64,000 nucleotides of DNA, taken from assembly GCA_017562135.1 (NCBI GenBank), contig QEYB01001664.1:124001-188000 (forward strand), in the 5' to 3' direction. A model generated the notes under the pieces. That model was not told the origin of the DNA. It made no database searches and saw only the letters and a program-made list of their open reading frames with translations. Made by a program: the position numbers and the translations under genes. Shown in pieces: positions 24,061-37,961 of this stretch. Each line of letters begins with the position of its first letter. Position 1 is the stretch's first letter. Source of the stretch: Dipylidium caninum. Its lineage: Eukaryota; Platyhelminthes; Cestoda; Cyclophyllidea; Dipylidiidae.

Positions 24061-26390
24061 TCGGTTTTAAGCAAAAAATCTGAATTTTCTTTCTTAAAAT
24101 CCGCTGTTACGTAGTCGTCAACCCAATACACGAAAGTACGGATTACTACCGGGCCTCGATTGTTCTCCGGACACGTACCGGTATTAACGAGGAGTTTGAG
24201 CGAGTGCGTAGGCGGTAATATGTCCTCATGGCCTTGGGAAAATGAAATGAGGCATGTAACTGTTTGCATACCAGTGAATTTTGACTTGCAAATGAGTAGT
24301 ATGACAAATGTCCACGGGAGAGATCCAGAATTGCGGCAATAAAGGGAGAATATGGCCACAGCAAATAGGAATGCGGTCTGTCACAAGGCCTCCAATTCTC
24401 TCTGAACTCGTCAGAGGTCATCTTTAGTGTTCGACACGGCGATACTTGGGAAAATACGTAACAGAAGCATGCCATACAATAAACACTTTTCCATCTTATT
24501 GTTAGAAGGTGTTCTGTCCTCTGTATGCGGTGGTAGAGATGACCAGCCATCATTAAACGTAGAAATGGCCATAGTCCTCTGTGATATTTCCAGATTACCA
24601 TCTACGTGTAGAAATAAAATCCTGATCACTGAACCTAGTGAAGACCAGGGGAGTAGCATTACCTTAGTTCGAGGATGGTGAATTGGGACCGAAGGATGCT
24701 CATCGCTTTTCTCACCTTCTGCAATATGGTTATACGGCGGACTAAAGGAGACACTCTTCTCCGTTCCGTCGACATTTATCGCTTTCTCAGACGACATTAC
24801 GAGGCCAATGTCCATTTGCCTGCATGGATCTCGGTCCTGACAACCCATAACGCAATGACTCCCGATTCTCCAACTCATGTGTGCGTGTGTGTGTGTGTGT
24901 ATTAACCATTCCGCCCAAGACGGAAGTTCAAACGTCGAGACTCAATAACCCGGGAATTTAAATGTCCCGATTAAATGGTCATACAATTCAGAGAGTGGAG
25001 TGAGAACGGAAATTGTTGTAGCCATTTCTAGATCTTCCGCAATTTTCATAATTTACTTAACGTCTAAACATTTTCATTATCCGAGTTAGCAACCGGTATA
25101 CAACTCTGGAGTGGGTAGTCAGCCCGCAATCTCCAGAGGGGTGACTCGGGCATTAGCTGGGAAGACCAAGCCAAGAGAGACCAGAAGATCCCAAGATCCA
25201 GCCATCCGACCCCGGCGGAAATCACGAGGGGGAGCCCGGGTCTGTAACTACTATCCTCGACCAGGGGACAATGAGGAGACGTAAGCACACGCCGTGGGGG
25301 CAGCCTTCGGCCTGCATTCCCATTCCTAGACCATCCCCTTGGAGATGCGCAAGCGTCACACTCCACTTATTTCCCCTTAATCAACCTTAAATAACTCACT
25401 AGTTGTCTTTTTTAGTTATCCTTGAACCTGTAACTGCTCGATGGGTGCTCTGAACCTTTATGGAAACCTACGGGATGGAAAGCGAACGCCTTAATAACAC
25501 GCTGCCGTATTAAACCACGACAACAACGTTCGGGATAAAGACATTCCGTGCCCTGCCTTTACATCTGACAGATGAACATAGCCTACAGGCGCTCCCTGAG
25601 TGAAGTGCGCAACCGTCTCGTGCTCTTCAGCACAAATCCAGTCGAAATAGGCGGTACCTTTAACGAGGCGAATTTCCACACGTAGTCGTTAGCTAATTCA
25701 CCCACTGAGACTTTTGCCTTCACCGCAGAAATCTAGCACTTTACTTATACTGTACTAGAATTTACTAAAGATAAACAGTTTTAACTTTTCCGTATAAGAC
25801 TATTTGTTTTAATGTACTTGAAATCAACCTTAATTTGGTTTGTTTACCGCTATGGCCTTTACTCATTTCGAACTCGGTTTGAAATTATGGAACTGTTTCA
25901 CCTCAAAGCCCTTGTTTACCAGACTTCGACTGATGCTCTGAGATGAGGAAGCGACCGAGAAACCGCAATGTGTCCGACAAAGAGATGTCTGGCCTCCATG
26001 GGCCTCCCTTTCCAAAAGTCACCCAATAAAAGTAAATTCCAGGTTACTTGTGTACAGCAAACTTCATTACCTCCATTCTCCGCTTGACGGAAACTGATAG
26101 GAAATTAAAATAAATAGTGCGATTACAAGGGAACCTTAATTGAGGGTTACGATGCTAGTCATTTAAACAACTGGAAAAAGTTATTATGGCCTGGTTAAAT
26201 AACAGGTGTCCTTTTAATGTCTTCTAATCTTCTATTCATAAGGTCTTTTCAGAATACCTGGGATGCTGAATCGGAATAGAAAATGTTGGGGTGGATATGT
26301 GAAATACCATATCACTTCAGTATATTTTGAGCGGAATTTTGGGTAAACATGCTGTTTAATTAACCCTTTTCCATCTTCATAAACACATAC
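24061..26390. other. Gene-free stretch with possible transposon debris between the two mariner relics
   Basis: The reverse strand has two overlapping open frames (24411-24878 and 24146-24601), with a weak Tc1-like SEKAINVDG motif (see findings). A GT microsatellite lies at 24879-24900. A GC-rich block at about 25080-25370 looks unlike its surroundings and could be an unknown repeat. The reverse-strand frame 25491-25679 has protein-like composition but no recognised family. Confidence 0.4.
24879..24900 (+). repeat. (GT)n microsatellite, one interruption
   Basis: A run of GT dinucleotides with a single GC interruption near the left end. Confidence 0.8.
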
Positions 26391-26392
26391 AT

Positions 26393-27470
26393 TAGGTTCG
26401 GAAACTATGAAACAGGCGTTCTGGTATAGTCCGTGTTCAGCGGAAATTGTGGGAAAAGTTTTGTTATGTGTGCTTCATGTCCTTATTTATAAATTCTAAA
26501 GTTACTCTTGTTACTCATTTCACGAGTTTTCCTCCGCATCTGCACCTTATTTTTGTTTTATTTTTCGCTGGAATCAGATGAACCATCAACTTTTGAATTG
26601 AAAGAGTTCGAATCGAATCATAGCACAGCTCAAGCTTCTATAAGCACTAATGAGGATTTCGAAGATGGATCTACCAACTAAAGAAATGATCCACTTTGGT
26701 TCGAAAAATCTCTTTCTAGAAATCTTGTGTATTCTCAACGAGATTGGAGGAAGACCACCGACCCGTTTCAATATCGAGGACGAATTGAGCACCGCTGTGG
26801 AATCCGATCCGTGCCCAGCCTGTTCGTGAACTTGAATCTAAACGAGGAATTAGCCGCCCATGCGACTATGTTAAAACATCTGCGTACAGTAAAAACAAAT
26901 TGGGCTCAAACGCACCGTAAAAACCAACGCAGCTGCAGGTGATTGAGCGACTGTAAGAACAAATGCGCATCTTTGGTGTTTCGCAGTGCGCGATTGCCAC
27001 TGTTTTTACACCAAATAATGACCTGTGAAGAAAAGTGGCTTTTGCATGATGGTCGGAGATAATCAAGGAAATGGTCAAATCAAAATATGGCTTTAAGACA
27101 CACTCCTAGGCCACACTCCTAGGCCGAAATTCCATCAAAAAACAATGTCTGCCATATGGTGGAATACCCACTGAGTGACCATCCATTCTTCCTTCCCATG
27201 ATACAAACAGGCGAAACCATGACATCGGCGGAGTCCTATTGCCGCAAAGTTAATGTCATGCATGAGAAGAAACTTACGAAGAAAACCTGACCAGCATCGC
27301 TCAATTGGCACGACGCAATTTTACCGCTGGATGACGCTCGACTCCACAAAGCCTCAATTACCGTTGTCAGTGTGAAATTTTACCACATCCACCACATTCA
27401 CCCGATATTTCTTCGACTGGTTATTACCTTTTCCGTGATTATGATTTATTTTTAAGAGAAGAAAAATACA
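26393..27470 (+). pseudogene. Decayed mariner-family element (relic 2) with transposase remains and a possible left terminal repeat
   Basis: Family blocks appear in order but in shifting frames: GGRPPTRF near 26747, LNEELAAHATMLKHLRTV (helix-turn-helix end, ELAEELGVSHxTVxRHL in the family), LFLHQIMTCEEKW (27000-27038, where family TGDEKW reads TCEEKW, so the first catalytic Asp is Glu), ILPLDDARLHKA (27318-27353, family HQDNARPH) and LPHPPHSPDISSTGYYLFR (27380-27436, family LPHPPYSPDLAPTDYHLFR), where the third catalytic Asp is Gly. TCEEKW and the DDARLH block lie in one frame about 100 codons apart, near the 93 expected. The sequence at 26393, TTAGGTTCGGAAACTATGAA, resembles mariner terminal repeats of the TTAGGTTGG type; no matching right end was recognised. 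A 13-bp tandem duplication at 27099-27124 disrupts the reading frame. Confidence 0.82.
27099..27124 (+). repeat. 13-bp tandem duplication within mariner relic 2
   Basis: A near-perfect duplicate of CCACACTCCTAGG (the first copy begins ACACACTCCTAGG). It adds 13 bases, hence a frameshift, between the first and second catalytic blocks of the relic. Confidence 0.75.
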
Positions 27471-30400
27471 CTAGCCAAACTAGTAATTTAGTGGCTTTGG
27501 ATCCTTTCTTAACTCTAAAAATTAAAGGCCCTTTTTTCAAAAGGCATATGTGACTTGTCCAATCATTGGCAATCGTCGTGGATACTAATAGGGGTTATTT
27601 CGATTGAATATAATAAATTTAGTGAAAAAATGCTATTTTTCCTTTCTACCTACGTTCGTTGCCCGTTTCAGAGTTTCCACGGCAGGAAAATAAGTTTGTT
27701 GTTTTAAGAGCCACTTCTGGAAATATGGCATGTCGACATAAAGAGGGCCTTTATGGGCAAGTGAAAGGTCTGAGGTCTTAACATAAGACTGCAGAGCCAC
27801 GTCGCCAGAATGGAGCGTCGAGACTTCTGGACTGGGAAAAGACTTATTAATGACTCGACCAAATGTTCAGTTCACAATAGCGCCGTCTATTTTCGTGACA
27901 TGTTAGTCAGTCCGTCCATCCAGCTCGTGATAAACTTTGAATCCAAAACCCTAAATTGCCTTACTAAACGGTAAATTCTTACTTCCGTACTTTCCTGTCC
28001 CTCCACAATAAATGCTAATTATTGTGCAACCCAATTGGCATTTGTTTTAATGACACAGGCTTTATAGCCCGAGCGGTTTATACTCTCGGCTTAACGGGAT
28101 GGCCAGAAGGTCAGGACTGCAGCTCTTTTGGACGCCAATGACAATAAATCGTTCCACATTTATACTTGGCTTCTCACACCTTCCAGATGATATCAATTTC
28201 GAAGATCCAATCTCCTTGATTGTCTAATTTAAAGTCAGCGGTCAGCCGCTTGAATTGTCCAGCACATCTTCGACGTGAATGGGAGGAACGAGGCAACGAT
28301 TCAGAACATTTGAATATGCCCCAATCGCTCGACTTCATCTGAAAATTAGGGGAGCCGCAGTACAGATTTGGATAACCTCACTGAAGGAAAGGAAGTTAAC
28401 CTACTGGAGCACAAGTCAACTCTTTTTGCCCTCAACAGAGCTCAAGCCTTTTCTCCACGTCTAACAAATTTTCATTTATCTCAGAGAAATTTAAGTCTCA
28501 TCATGCGCCTGTACGGCAAGCACAACAAAAAACTAAGCCTGCACCGCGTTGATGGTTGTGGATAAAATTTAAGCGCCGAGGTAACTTTTTTTGCGTTAAA
28601 GTTAGAGGCCACAAATTCTCCCCTTCGTCCTCTCTTCCAGCCTAGCTTGGCTTGGTGGTGGCAGGGCGGAAAAAGTTGTGGATTTTGGTGGCTTGTGTAG
28701 AGAGCCTGATGGGGGATGGGGAGGGTTGGGACGGGCGGGTTTTTTGTGATGTAGACCCTACCGACATGTTGGCGTAGGGCACGGGGTGGACACTTATTCA
28801 CGGTCTTGAAACATGAGAACAACTAGAATTTATGTGGGGTGGAATTTACACCCCATATTGCTATACGACTTGTGAGTTTTAAGTTTGCCTTTATCAATCA
28901 TACATCAAAGTATGACAAAAAAACAGTACAACCCACTGTCTTCCATATCATTTTAAGTTCACTTTTTCTGTTGTGTTTGATTGGCAATTTAAGTGAATAT
29001 TCTTTCTTCGCCCTTTTTTGAACTCCAAGTTAAGAGAGCATTTCACTAGCAATACTGAAAAACGGAAAGACGCAATCCACTTGTCATTAGGCAAAGGGAA
29101 GAAGGACTGCGGTATATGAAGAACTGGAAAAATTGGTCACTTTATCTCCCTCCCGTCATTATGATCATGTTTCACGCCTAAGAGACTTAACTGTGGTGCT
29201 GAGAGGTCTAGAAGTGGACATTTGATAACCTCCCCTTCGAAACTATCCGTCGCCTCGGCTCTCTCTCCATGTCGGCGTTAACACGAAGTGGCTTTGTGTT
29301 GTGTTAGATGACTAATTTGCAGTTTAAGGCGATGGGGGGAAGCAGTCGCACTGGTTGTTTGCATATGCACCCCTGAAGCCTACCCTACCCGCAAGTCCAC
29401 ACACCCTCACCCCCTTCGCCATGAAAACACCTCATAACTGATGTTCAGCAGGTTGCCCGCCTGGAAAGCGTGTCATTTTTTATTCATTGGCAGTGCGGTT
29501 TAGCGAGCAGCCCTTTCTACACACATATACACACACCCCTAAAGGCGATAGCATCGCTCACATGCACGTATTCACACGTTCAATTATTGCTGTTGGTGTT
29601 ATTGTAGTCGTCGTAGGCCTTAGTGAGGGCTTTTGTGAATGGAAGATCATTTGCAGGAGGGGGGGAGAGGTGGAGGATAGGGGAGCGATTTTATGATCGT
29701 GTGGAGGCGGCCACACAGGTCCTTATCTCGCATGGCAATCAATAATAATGTAAAATTTTGTCAAAAACAAAAAAGAGACCAAAAATTAGTTTATGCAAGA
29801 CTGCTATCCTGCAGTTTCCATTTATAAAGTCTCTAAAATGTGCTCCAAGCATTCCGCGCCTCCAGTGTGGCGGCGCGTTTTCCCATTGGTTAATGAGCAG
29901 CGGGGGAAAGTAATGACTGTGTGCATGTAGACCGGTTTACCAAAGAGTAATCAAAAGGGAAAAAGGAAATTCAACCAAAAGTTAAGCACTTTCACCTTCA
30001 AGGTTAAGTGGGAGACGTATTTTTCAAACACTTACTATGTCGGAGCCTTCTACATGCGTTTCAAGGCCTGAACAATGGAGCGGCTAGGCAAGGGCATTCT
30101 TCAAAAGTGTGACCAAATCATCCACTAACTTCTCAGTTTTACATCTGTATCCATAAGCATTTTTCTGCGTGAATTAAATGGAACAAGTCACCGAATATTT
30201 TCGAGGTAACTAGAGTTTGTCAAAGCCTTTCATTAAACCGTACGATCGTAGCTTGATTCATTACTAGGTTGCAAAAAAAATAAAAAGAAAACCCAAGAAG
30301 TTAGGAGGCATATTTGTAAAAGTTGGCTCTAACACTTCCTCCAAATTTTAATTGTTTAATTTGATAAACTAGAGTGTCTTCGAAGCCGCTCAAAATATAC

Positions 30401-33400
30401 ATAGTGAGTTTAAAGGCATTTCGAAAAATTTCCCTCCTTCTAACTTATAAAAACCATCAGTTGGACCAAGTAAAGTCATTTAAACTCGGTTCTTTTCTTC
30501 GAGAGTGAGGTTTCCCCAAATGCCATTTAACCAATCATAAAACCAATTATACTAATGATAATTGGGGAAAGAAAAGTTGTTTTTCGGACAAAAACGCCTC
30601 AGAAAGTGTCAGTTGTTGTGGCAAGAATAGCGAAGCGCCGTTTCACTTTATTTTCAAGCCTAACGTACGCTGAAGGCTAAAGGTAAAATTTCAAAAAGCA
30701 ATCGATTTTCACCTGTCAAAGGAACCTACCTCCCGCCTGCGATCGATTAATAATAAATATAATCGATCTATTTAAAAGAATCATGAGTTATTCTCACGAA
30801 ACGAAACTGAAGTCACAATATCATAATACCGAATAAGATTTGAGACATTTGCACATTGAGATCGCATCGAATAATAGACAATTGACTGAGTTTCCTTTTG
30901 CCCCTTCTGCCAGTGCATTAATCACCATTGTATTTTAAGTGGCGTCGGTGTCAACCAAAAGGCGTGTTAGGTGGTAGTCGCCACATCTTCACGACGTGTA
31001 ATGTGTGAATCCATTAGGAGTACTCCGAAGGCAGTTAAAATTCTCCGCATGTTTATAGTAAGAGGAGATCACTGAGGTACTTTGAACTTCTGGCAGATAA
31101 GCCGCTTTGAGGTTGACAAATCCAGCATCTATAAATTCTAATAAATTTCCAGCCTTCAACAATAAAAAGCATTCTACTTGACAAGAGTTCTGGTTTTTGT
31201 GAATTTAACCGAAACATACGGGTGAAATGACATTGCAAAAAGCGATTTCAACATGTCTGAGGAGTTATTATTTAAACGAGAGCAGGGTGACTGGAACACG
31301 GGGTGAGTGCGACGCCAAGTGTGCTGACCACACCAATCAGACACTTAGGTGAACAGTAAGGCAAACATTGAATCACCGTTTGGCTGCTTTCTTCTCTATA
31401 CCCCAGGTCCCCCAATAGGTCCTGTTGGCCACACCTCCACTTCGACCACATGAGTCACCGTCTACATTGCAATCAACTTCAAAATAAGAACGAAAATGAC
31501 AAGATTAATTACCGGCATTAGAGAGAAGGGCACCTACTCGACTTCTGGCGGCATACCGCGAAAACTTATTTCAATATCCTAAAAACAGTGGCATCTCCAA
31601 GTAAATTGGCAAAAATGTTATAATATGGTTACAACCTAAGGCTGAGCACGGAACGTAGATGGAAGCCTTAACTGGTCGGAGAACTTACCTCCAATAGGGC
31701 GCTCCAATGATACTTCATGGCCTTAAATTATAGCAGAATTTTCGTTGCTTTCCTCAATTAATGTTTAAGAATGCCATTTTCTCGAATTGAAAGTAAGGAG
31801 AACCACCTAGGACATCATTTTAAACAACATTAGGACCTTTTATGTTAGGAAATTAGACTAAGATTGATTGTCACCACCAGTCTATTTATTGCACTTTCAG
31901 AGAGCCCTAAAAGCACCATGTCAACCAGAAAGTGCCAGGATTTCAGGACAGTTTACCTCATCATTGTTTAACCATAGGGACCCAGCCTAGTAAAGGTACA
32001 ACATTCCATTGTCTCTAATACTCTTGGCATGAAAGAAAAAAGATATACCTCTGTTCATCAAATTCCCTTATTTTTCATCCCAAAATGATTATTGTTGACT
32101 CAGACTGGTATCACCCTTCAATCTTAAACTCAAGCACAGAAAGCCGAGTTGGAGCAGTTTATCCCCTCGTCCCGAGCCTCTTCTTCATTCTCTCCTACCA
32201 CCGGTCTTCCCGTTAGCCGCTTCAAAACAGTGACATCGAACAAACAAACCTAACTAAACTGTGTGCCTAAAATAAACCAAATAGATTTGTGCGTTTCTTA
32301 CAATATCCTCATTTGAGTAACCTTACAATTGTTCAATTTGGAAACACAATCTCAAATGTCTCTTAACCTATTTCCGTTTATTAAATTGTTTTCTTTCAAA
32401 TTCGCAGATTAACAACATCGTGCTCACACGAATTTGCATTAAGCCAACCCAATATTCACTTGAAGTCATTTTCCACTGCAGACTAGTCAAAAGGGTAATA
32501 TTTCCCTCCGCTTACACTGAGCAGAGACAATGGAATCTGTGAGCTGTAACTTAAGTCCTTTCCTATTTAAATGGAATGCTCTTTGAACTTCAATTTTTAA
32601 ATCTACCGTCAAAAATAGATGCAGGCATCGAGACTCGGCTCGAGTTGGGCCATGGCGTATATTTAGCCCCTTCTTCGGCCTCCCCCTCCCCCACCGTTTT
32701 GGACCAATCAGGCGTCTGCTGCTAATTATATTCTTTCGACATTTTATATAACTTGAATTTTCCACTGATAACCGAGGTCATAGTCTGAGGTTGTCCCGTA
32801 CCCTCGTAACCCCTTCTCCATACTCCTTCCTGAAGGATGTTGAGCAAAAGCAAAACACTTGGAAAATATTTTGTCTAGGCTTTTGCTGAGGAAAGATGGT
32901 TGTGAGGAGGGGAGAAATAATGGGGACGTAATTTCCCAAGAAGGGAGTAGGGGGGCGGAAGAGGAGGAGCAAGAGAAGACACTTGTTAATGGGATTCGTG
33001 GAAGAAATAAAAATTGGCATCGTAAACAGCCAAAATACAGTTTACCATCAAAATTAAGTGCTCCAAAGACGACAATAAGGACAATGGTGGTGGGAACGGA
33101 AGAGTACCGATTGCTTAGAGCACCACACGGTGGAACTACTCATCGGAGAAAGTGCTCCATTAATGAAAACCAATGGAGAGACAGTAGGACTTTCTTCCGT
33201 CTCCCACACAAATTATACCAACATGGTGTTGAGATTGAAAACGCCTCCCCTTCCGCACACCCACTTCCTCCCTCACGAGGGGCGAGGAAGCGGGCAAGAG
33301 CTACTACTGCGGCTTGGGAAAAAAATGTACATTAAACCTTGTGCACTCTATGAGTACACAGCTTCTTTCCTGTTTGGTGGGTATCAATTATTTTTCTTCC

Positions 33401-33576
33401 TCAACATCTGTTACCCCAGATTCGAGGTAGGCAGTTCACCACCTTGCCTTCCTCCAATTTGAACAGTTTGCCTGACAAACATCTGACAAGTTTGAGTGGA
33501 CCCGATAGGCGCTACTTGGCCTTATTTACTCTATTCCCTCCTTAGTCTCTTTGCTAAACAAAAGAAGGGAGGGAGA

Positions 33577-33594
33577 GATGATGATGATGATGAT
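33577..33594 (+). repeat. (GAT)n / (ATG)n microsatellite
   Basis: Six GAT units in a row in intergenic DNA. Confidence 0.8.
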
Positions 33595-34280
33595 GCTGTT
33601 GGAAGAATGCTATAAGCTTCCTCTCCTCATTAGTTAGGAGATAAATCAAATATTGCCTGAATCCCAGCTTAGAATAGGCGGGCAATTTCTGAAGACTAAT
33701 ACTTTTTTCAAAGGCGGTAGGATGTCATGGCGGTGGAAAGAGCTAACAATAAAGTGGTTTACTGCGACCACACAGGGTTATTACAGCCTCACTAATATAA
33801 CAACTTTATGGATCTCCGGTGAAGTGGTTCAGTTTGTTTTTCTCTACCTTCTTCTCGCGACAATTATCCGACACTTCACCCTCTCCTCCATCTGCCAGGG
33901 GCGGCTGAGCATATTGGACTTTTTGGTGAACTGAAAAGAAAAAAATGGAAAGAAACCAAGAACCAGTAAAACACAAAGCTGTGTAGCAAGACTAATTAAA
34001 AATCCCACGAATCAATTATGCGATTGAAATATACACATGGAGGAAACTTTCTGGGCAGCTTGTAGATCGAGCGGCGGGAGTAGGAAGTCGGAGATGATTA
34101 TCAGGGGGGGTGGGACATTTTAGAATGACTATGTTGAGGCTGGGTAGAGAGAAGGAGGACAAAATCATTATTATATGCCCTTCCCTATCTCTTCTTTTTT
34201 CCTCCCAGCCCACCTATCTCCGTGGTTTAGGTTGTCCTTGTCAGGATCCGCACCCTTTGAGGTCAAGGAGACGGGGGAGT

Positions 34281-34291
34281 GGGGGGGGGGG
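34281..34291 (+). repeat. Homopolymer G11
   Basis: Eleven G in a row, preceded by further G-rich sequence (ACGGGGGAGT). Confidence 0.85.
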
Positions 34292-37200
34292 AATGTGGAC
34301 TTCTGAGCAGAACAACAAACAAAAGATGGCTGCTTTTTGGGTAGCATACATATCAGGAATAGGAAAACAATGACTAAAATTATAAGTTAAAATAGTTAAA
34401 ATAAATGGTTTTGACTCCTCTGCGCCCCAATTTATTACCATTTTGGACAAGATCCATGATTTGTGCTATTATAGGCAATCATTCAATATTACAAACATAT
34501 TTGGAGAGTATAGTGGAATTATAAGGACAGTCTGGAGACTGAAACTAAACGGAAGGGAGTAGTGTATTTTAATTTGCAGAAAATAATAGTAATAAAATAT
34601 AGAAATAAGTAAGAGAAACCCTACCAACTGCTACCGAGGAAGGAGATGCCCCTTTAATTATCCACAACAGGATTGCGGTTAGTGCAAAACAATTGAACCG
34701 CCTAATAAATTTGAAAAATTTGCTCCCCGCCCCTCTACTCCTCTGGAGGCCTCTAAATTTTGCCTGAATGAAAACATTTATTAAATTTCTCTTCCTCTAC
34801 ACTAACTAACTGTATCAAAAGGGCTTCATTTTAATTTTTTTTCCGCTCAACAGTTAGGTTAAAAAAGAGAAAAATTTTGTAAATGATAGACTGAGGGAAA
34901 GTAATCAGGAGAGGTATGCACCACTGCGTATTGCCACCCATCTGCCTCCCTGCCCCCTCCGCACTTCAGGAAGAATCAACGATTGCACCAACTTATGAGC
35001 TAATCCGCATCTCAAGTCTCAACATTTATTTCTCTCACATGTCACACTATGTCATCAAGTTTAAGCTATCTCGTCAAAGTTGACAGTCAGGTGTTGCCTC
35101 TATCTGTCATGCACATCACCTCTAAGGCATTTTCCTTTGAGGAGGCTTTGGGGAAAGTTATGATTTGAGGAATTCGGGTGGGGTGTATTGTATGCTAACT
35201 GAAATTGCCTCATTTGAAATTAGTTCATTTTTTAAAAGCAAAGGAGCATAAAGTAAATTTCGCCTAATTTGTGAAGCGACTGGCGGCCTTATGATAAACT
35301 AGGAGAAGTTGGATTTAATCTTTAAAGGGAGGGTTACTCACCCAAGCCCCTCAAAGCACTTTGTTGGCATAATGAAATCCCCTTCCCAAATCGTGGATCG
35401 TGTCGGTGGGATAAAAACGCTAAGGCGCAGGCGGATGGAGAGATATTTTGCCGAAACAAAACTGATACTCTGACACTGACAACACCGTAAGGCGTTTAAG
35501 AACCCTTTAAGGTAAGGTGACTCAATTACCGTTTCCTGACATTTAGGTGGAATTCAAGTTTATCTACGCATCGGCATGCCAAAAATGCTTTTCGTGTAGA
35601 TATATTTGGCAGTACGAAGATAGATGCACAGAGGATAGGTCTCAATGAGGAGAGAGGAGGGATGAAGAAAGCAATTAGCGTAATTACTGGAGTTCTTACT
35701 GCACCTTACTTGTTTACAATGCAAAAAATACACTCCGATGCTTGAAAAACTGCATAGGAGTTGCCCAGACTAACAATAAAGTGCACCGATTCTATCCGTA
35801 AGTTTTCTCCTGCCCTCTCCTCCTCTCCATTGCATTTCTCAGACTTCCCTAAGGCCTGTGTACTAAGCACAATTCGCGTGTAGTCGCATCGACAACATTA
35901 GGCCATTAGGGGAGGCAGCAGATGGCAAAATAATGCCCACTTTTGTGTGTAAGGAATTGGGATATCGAGCATCTCTAGACGGAATGTCGTGAGAAGGGCG
36001 AATGGAACTCGTGCAATTCCGTTAGGTTGAAGGACTTGCACTGGTTTGAAAACAAAGGTGAAACAAAGGCGACTAAAAAATAAATTTTGGGGCATGAAGT
36101 CATAGAGAGGGGGATGGGAGGATGGTTTGCTGTTTTTTATGCAATGTGACAATGCTTTTCATTCTAAATTTAACATTTTGCATTTCTCCGACAAATTACT
36201 GATAAATTTCAATGTGGTGAAGTAAAAGTGTGTGGAATGGGAAAGTATGTTAAGAGTCTACACAAAAAGAATTAAATTGTTGTCGATTGACATGATGTAG
36301 AGAAATACCATCAAAAACCAGCTTGTGACCGTTGATTATGTCATTCCCCTGGGTGTATTTCAAAAGAAACAAAAGTGAGCATTTCAACTATTGACTGAAA
36401 TGATGTGTGGTGCTATCACTTATACTTTTCTGCTCACGACTTTTGAATAACCTCGAAGTAATGCGTCAATTTAAACAAGATTTATTGTCAAGAAGTCAAA
36501 CCTCCCATCAAATATTTTTAAGAGGTGCATAGGCTTGGAGGCATTTTTTTACTTCAGACTGAGACATATGAAAGGCAGATGTCGCCGGTATAGAGGAACC
36601 GAATTGGTGCAGGCCGAAGACAGTTAGAGTGTCTATCCGAAGCGAGCCGACTAATGTCGCTTTGCGTGCGGTTAGATGTCATCTGATTAAACTGTGATTA
36701 CACGAATGACAGTATGCAATCGTGACATTTGTTACTTTGGCGCACCGAGGATAGACCGAGTTGAAAAGCAACTGGAGCCAGTCTAAATTCTGTTCCAACT
36801 CAGGAAGAATGTACAGACCAACTGAAAACTTGAATAACATCAGGCGGATCGCGAAACCCATGATTTTCATTCCAACTTCGCTTTAAAGAGGTAGCGGTGG
36901 TGGCGGCGTTGGGGGTGGCAAGCGGTTTGGAAGAACGTTAAGATTGCGAGATGGTCTCTTTTTGTCAACCAAAATGGTATTCTACAATGATTACAAACAC
37001 AAAAAAGGAACATTAGTTTGTTATCCAAGTTGAAATTCCCAATTGAACTGCGGATGATAATGTGAAATTATTTATTAAATCCTAATCCAGTCCATTTCAT
37101 GCCCTAGTTGAGCTTATCAGTGAAATTTTGTGCACAATTTACAGGCTTTAATAGGATGCCATCAGAGAATGCATTATTACCTCTTAAAGAAAGAGTTAAA

Positions 37201-37961
37201 AGTACGAAATTCCGCCCCCGGCTCCTCCGTCTACCTCTTAGTGCAGGAGCGAATCCGTTTGCACTATCAAACCAGGCCTCCACAGTCCTTTCCACCAAAC
37301 TCCCAGCTTACCCAACCGGATGTCCCATTGTTTTTCGTCCGACATCACTGCCAATTCATCCCCGGAATTGAATAACTCTCGAGATTACGTTGCTGATACA
37401 TGCGTTACCGAGGTCAGGTATGATATTAGAAATTAACCGATTTTGCGTTAAAAATTTATCCTCTTTCCTCGGCACAAGTAATTGAAGCGGCTCCCTTCTT
37501 CGCCACTGGGCGAGTTAATTGGTCCGTCAGTTTAAAAAGGAAAATGAAAAAGGCGGAATAAGGCGGAAAGGGGTTAGTATCGAAGAGGACCCGCATAGAT
37601 TCGCATTCATTTTTTCCTATCTGAAGACGGGCATTGAAAGTGGCCCAAGGAACAGGTGCAAGAAAATCGTTTGCAGATTGTCACGTTTTGGTCGGTGAAA
37701 ACTCAGGAGTTACTCCTTGAGCGCGAAAAGAGAGAATGACCAGCATATTTTAGTCGGACAAGGTGGTAGAGAAAGTGCCCAACTTTCCCGAAAACTCGGC
37801 CTCCGACGGTGAGATGAGTAACGGATCACATAGCCCAATTTCAGCCTAGCAGAATAAACAAGAGGTGATTGCAACCCCTCCACTGTAAATCTAATCTAAA
37901 TCCAGGTTATTGGGGTGATAACACCGCAGAAGCAGCAAAGACCTCCCCCACCCAAGTTAGC

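Noticed and set aside
26600..26620. A tRNA-like B box (GTTCGAATC) near the second mariner relic
   Set aside because: No matching A box or cloverleaf-forming flanks were found, and the site lies inside transposon-derived sequence.
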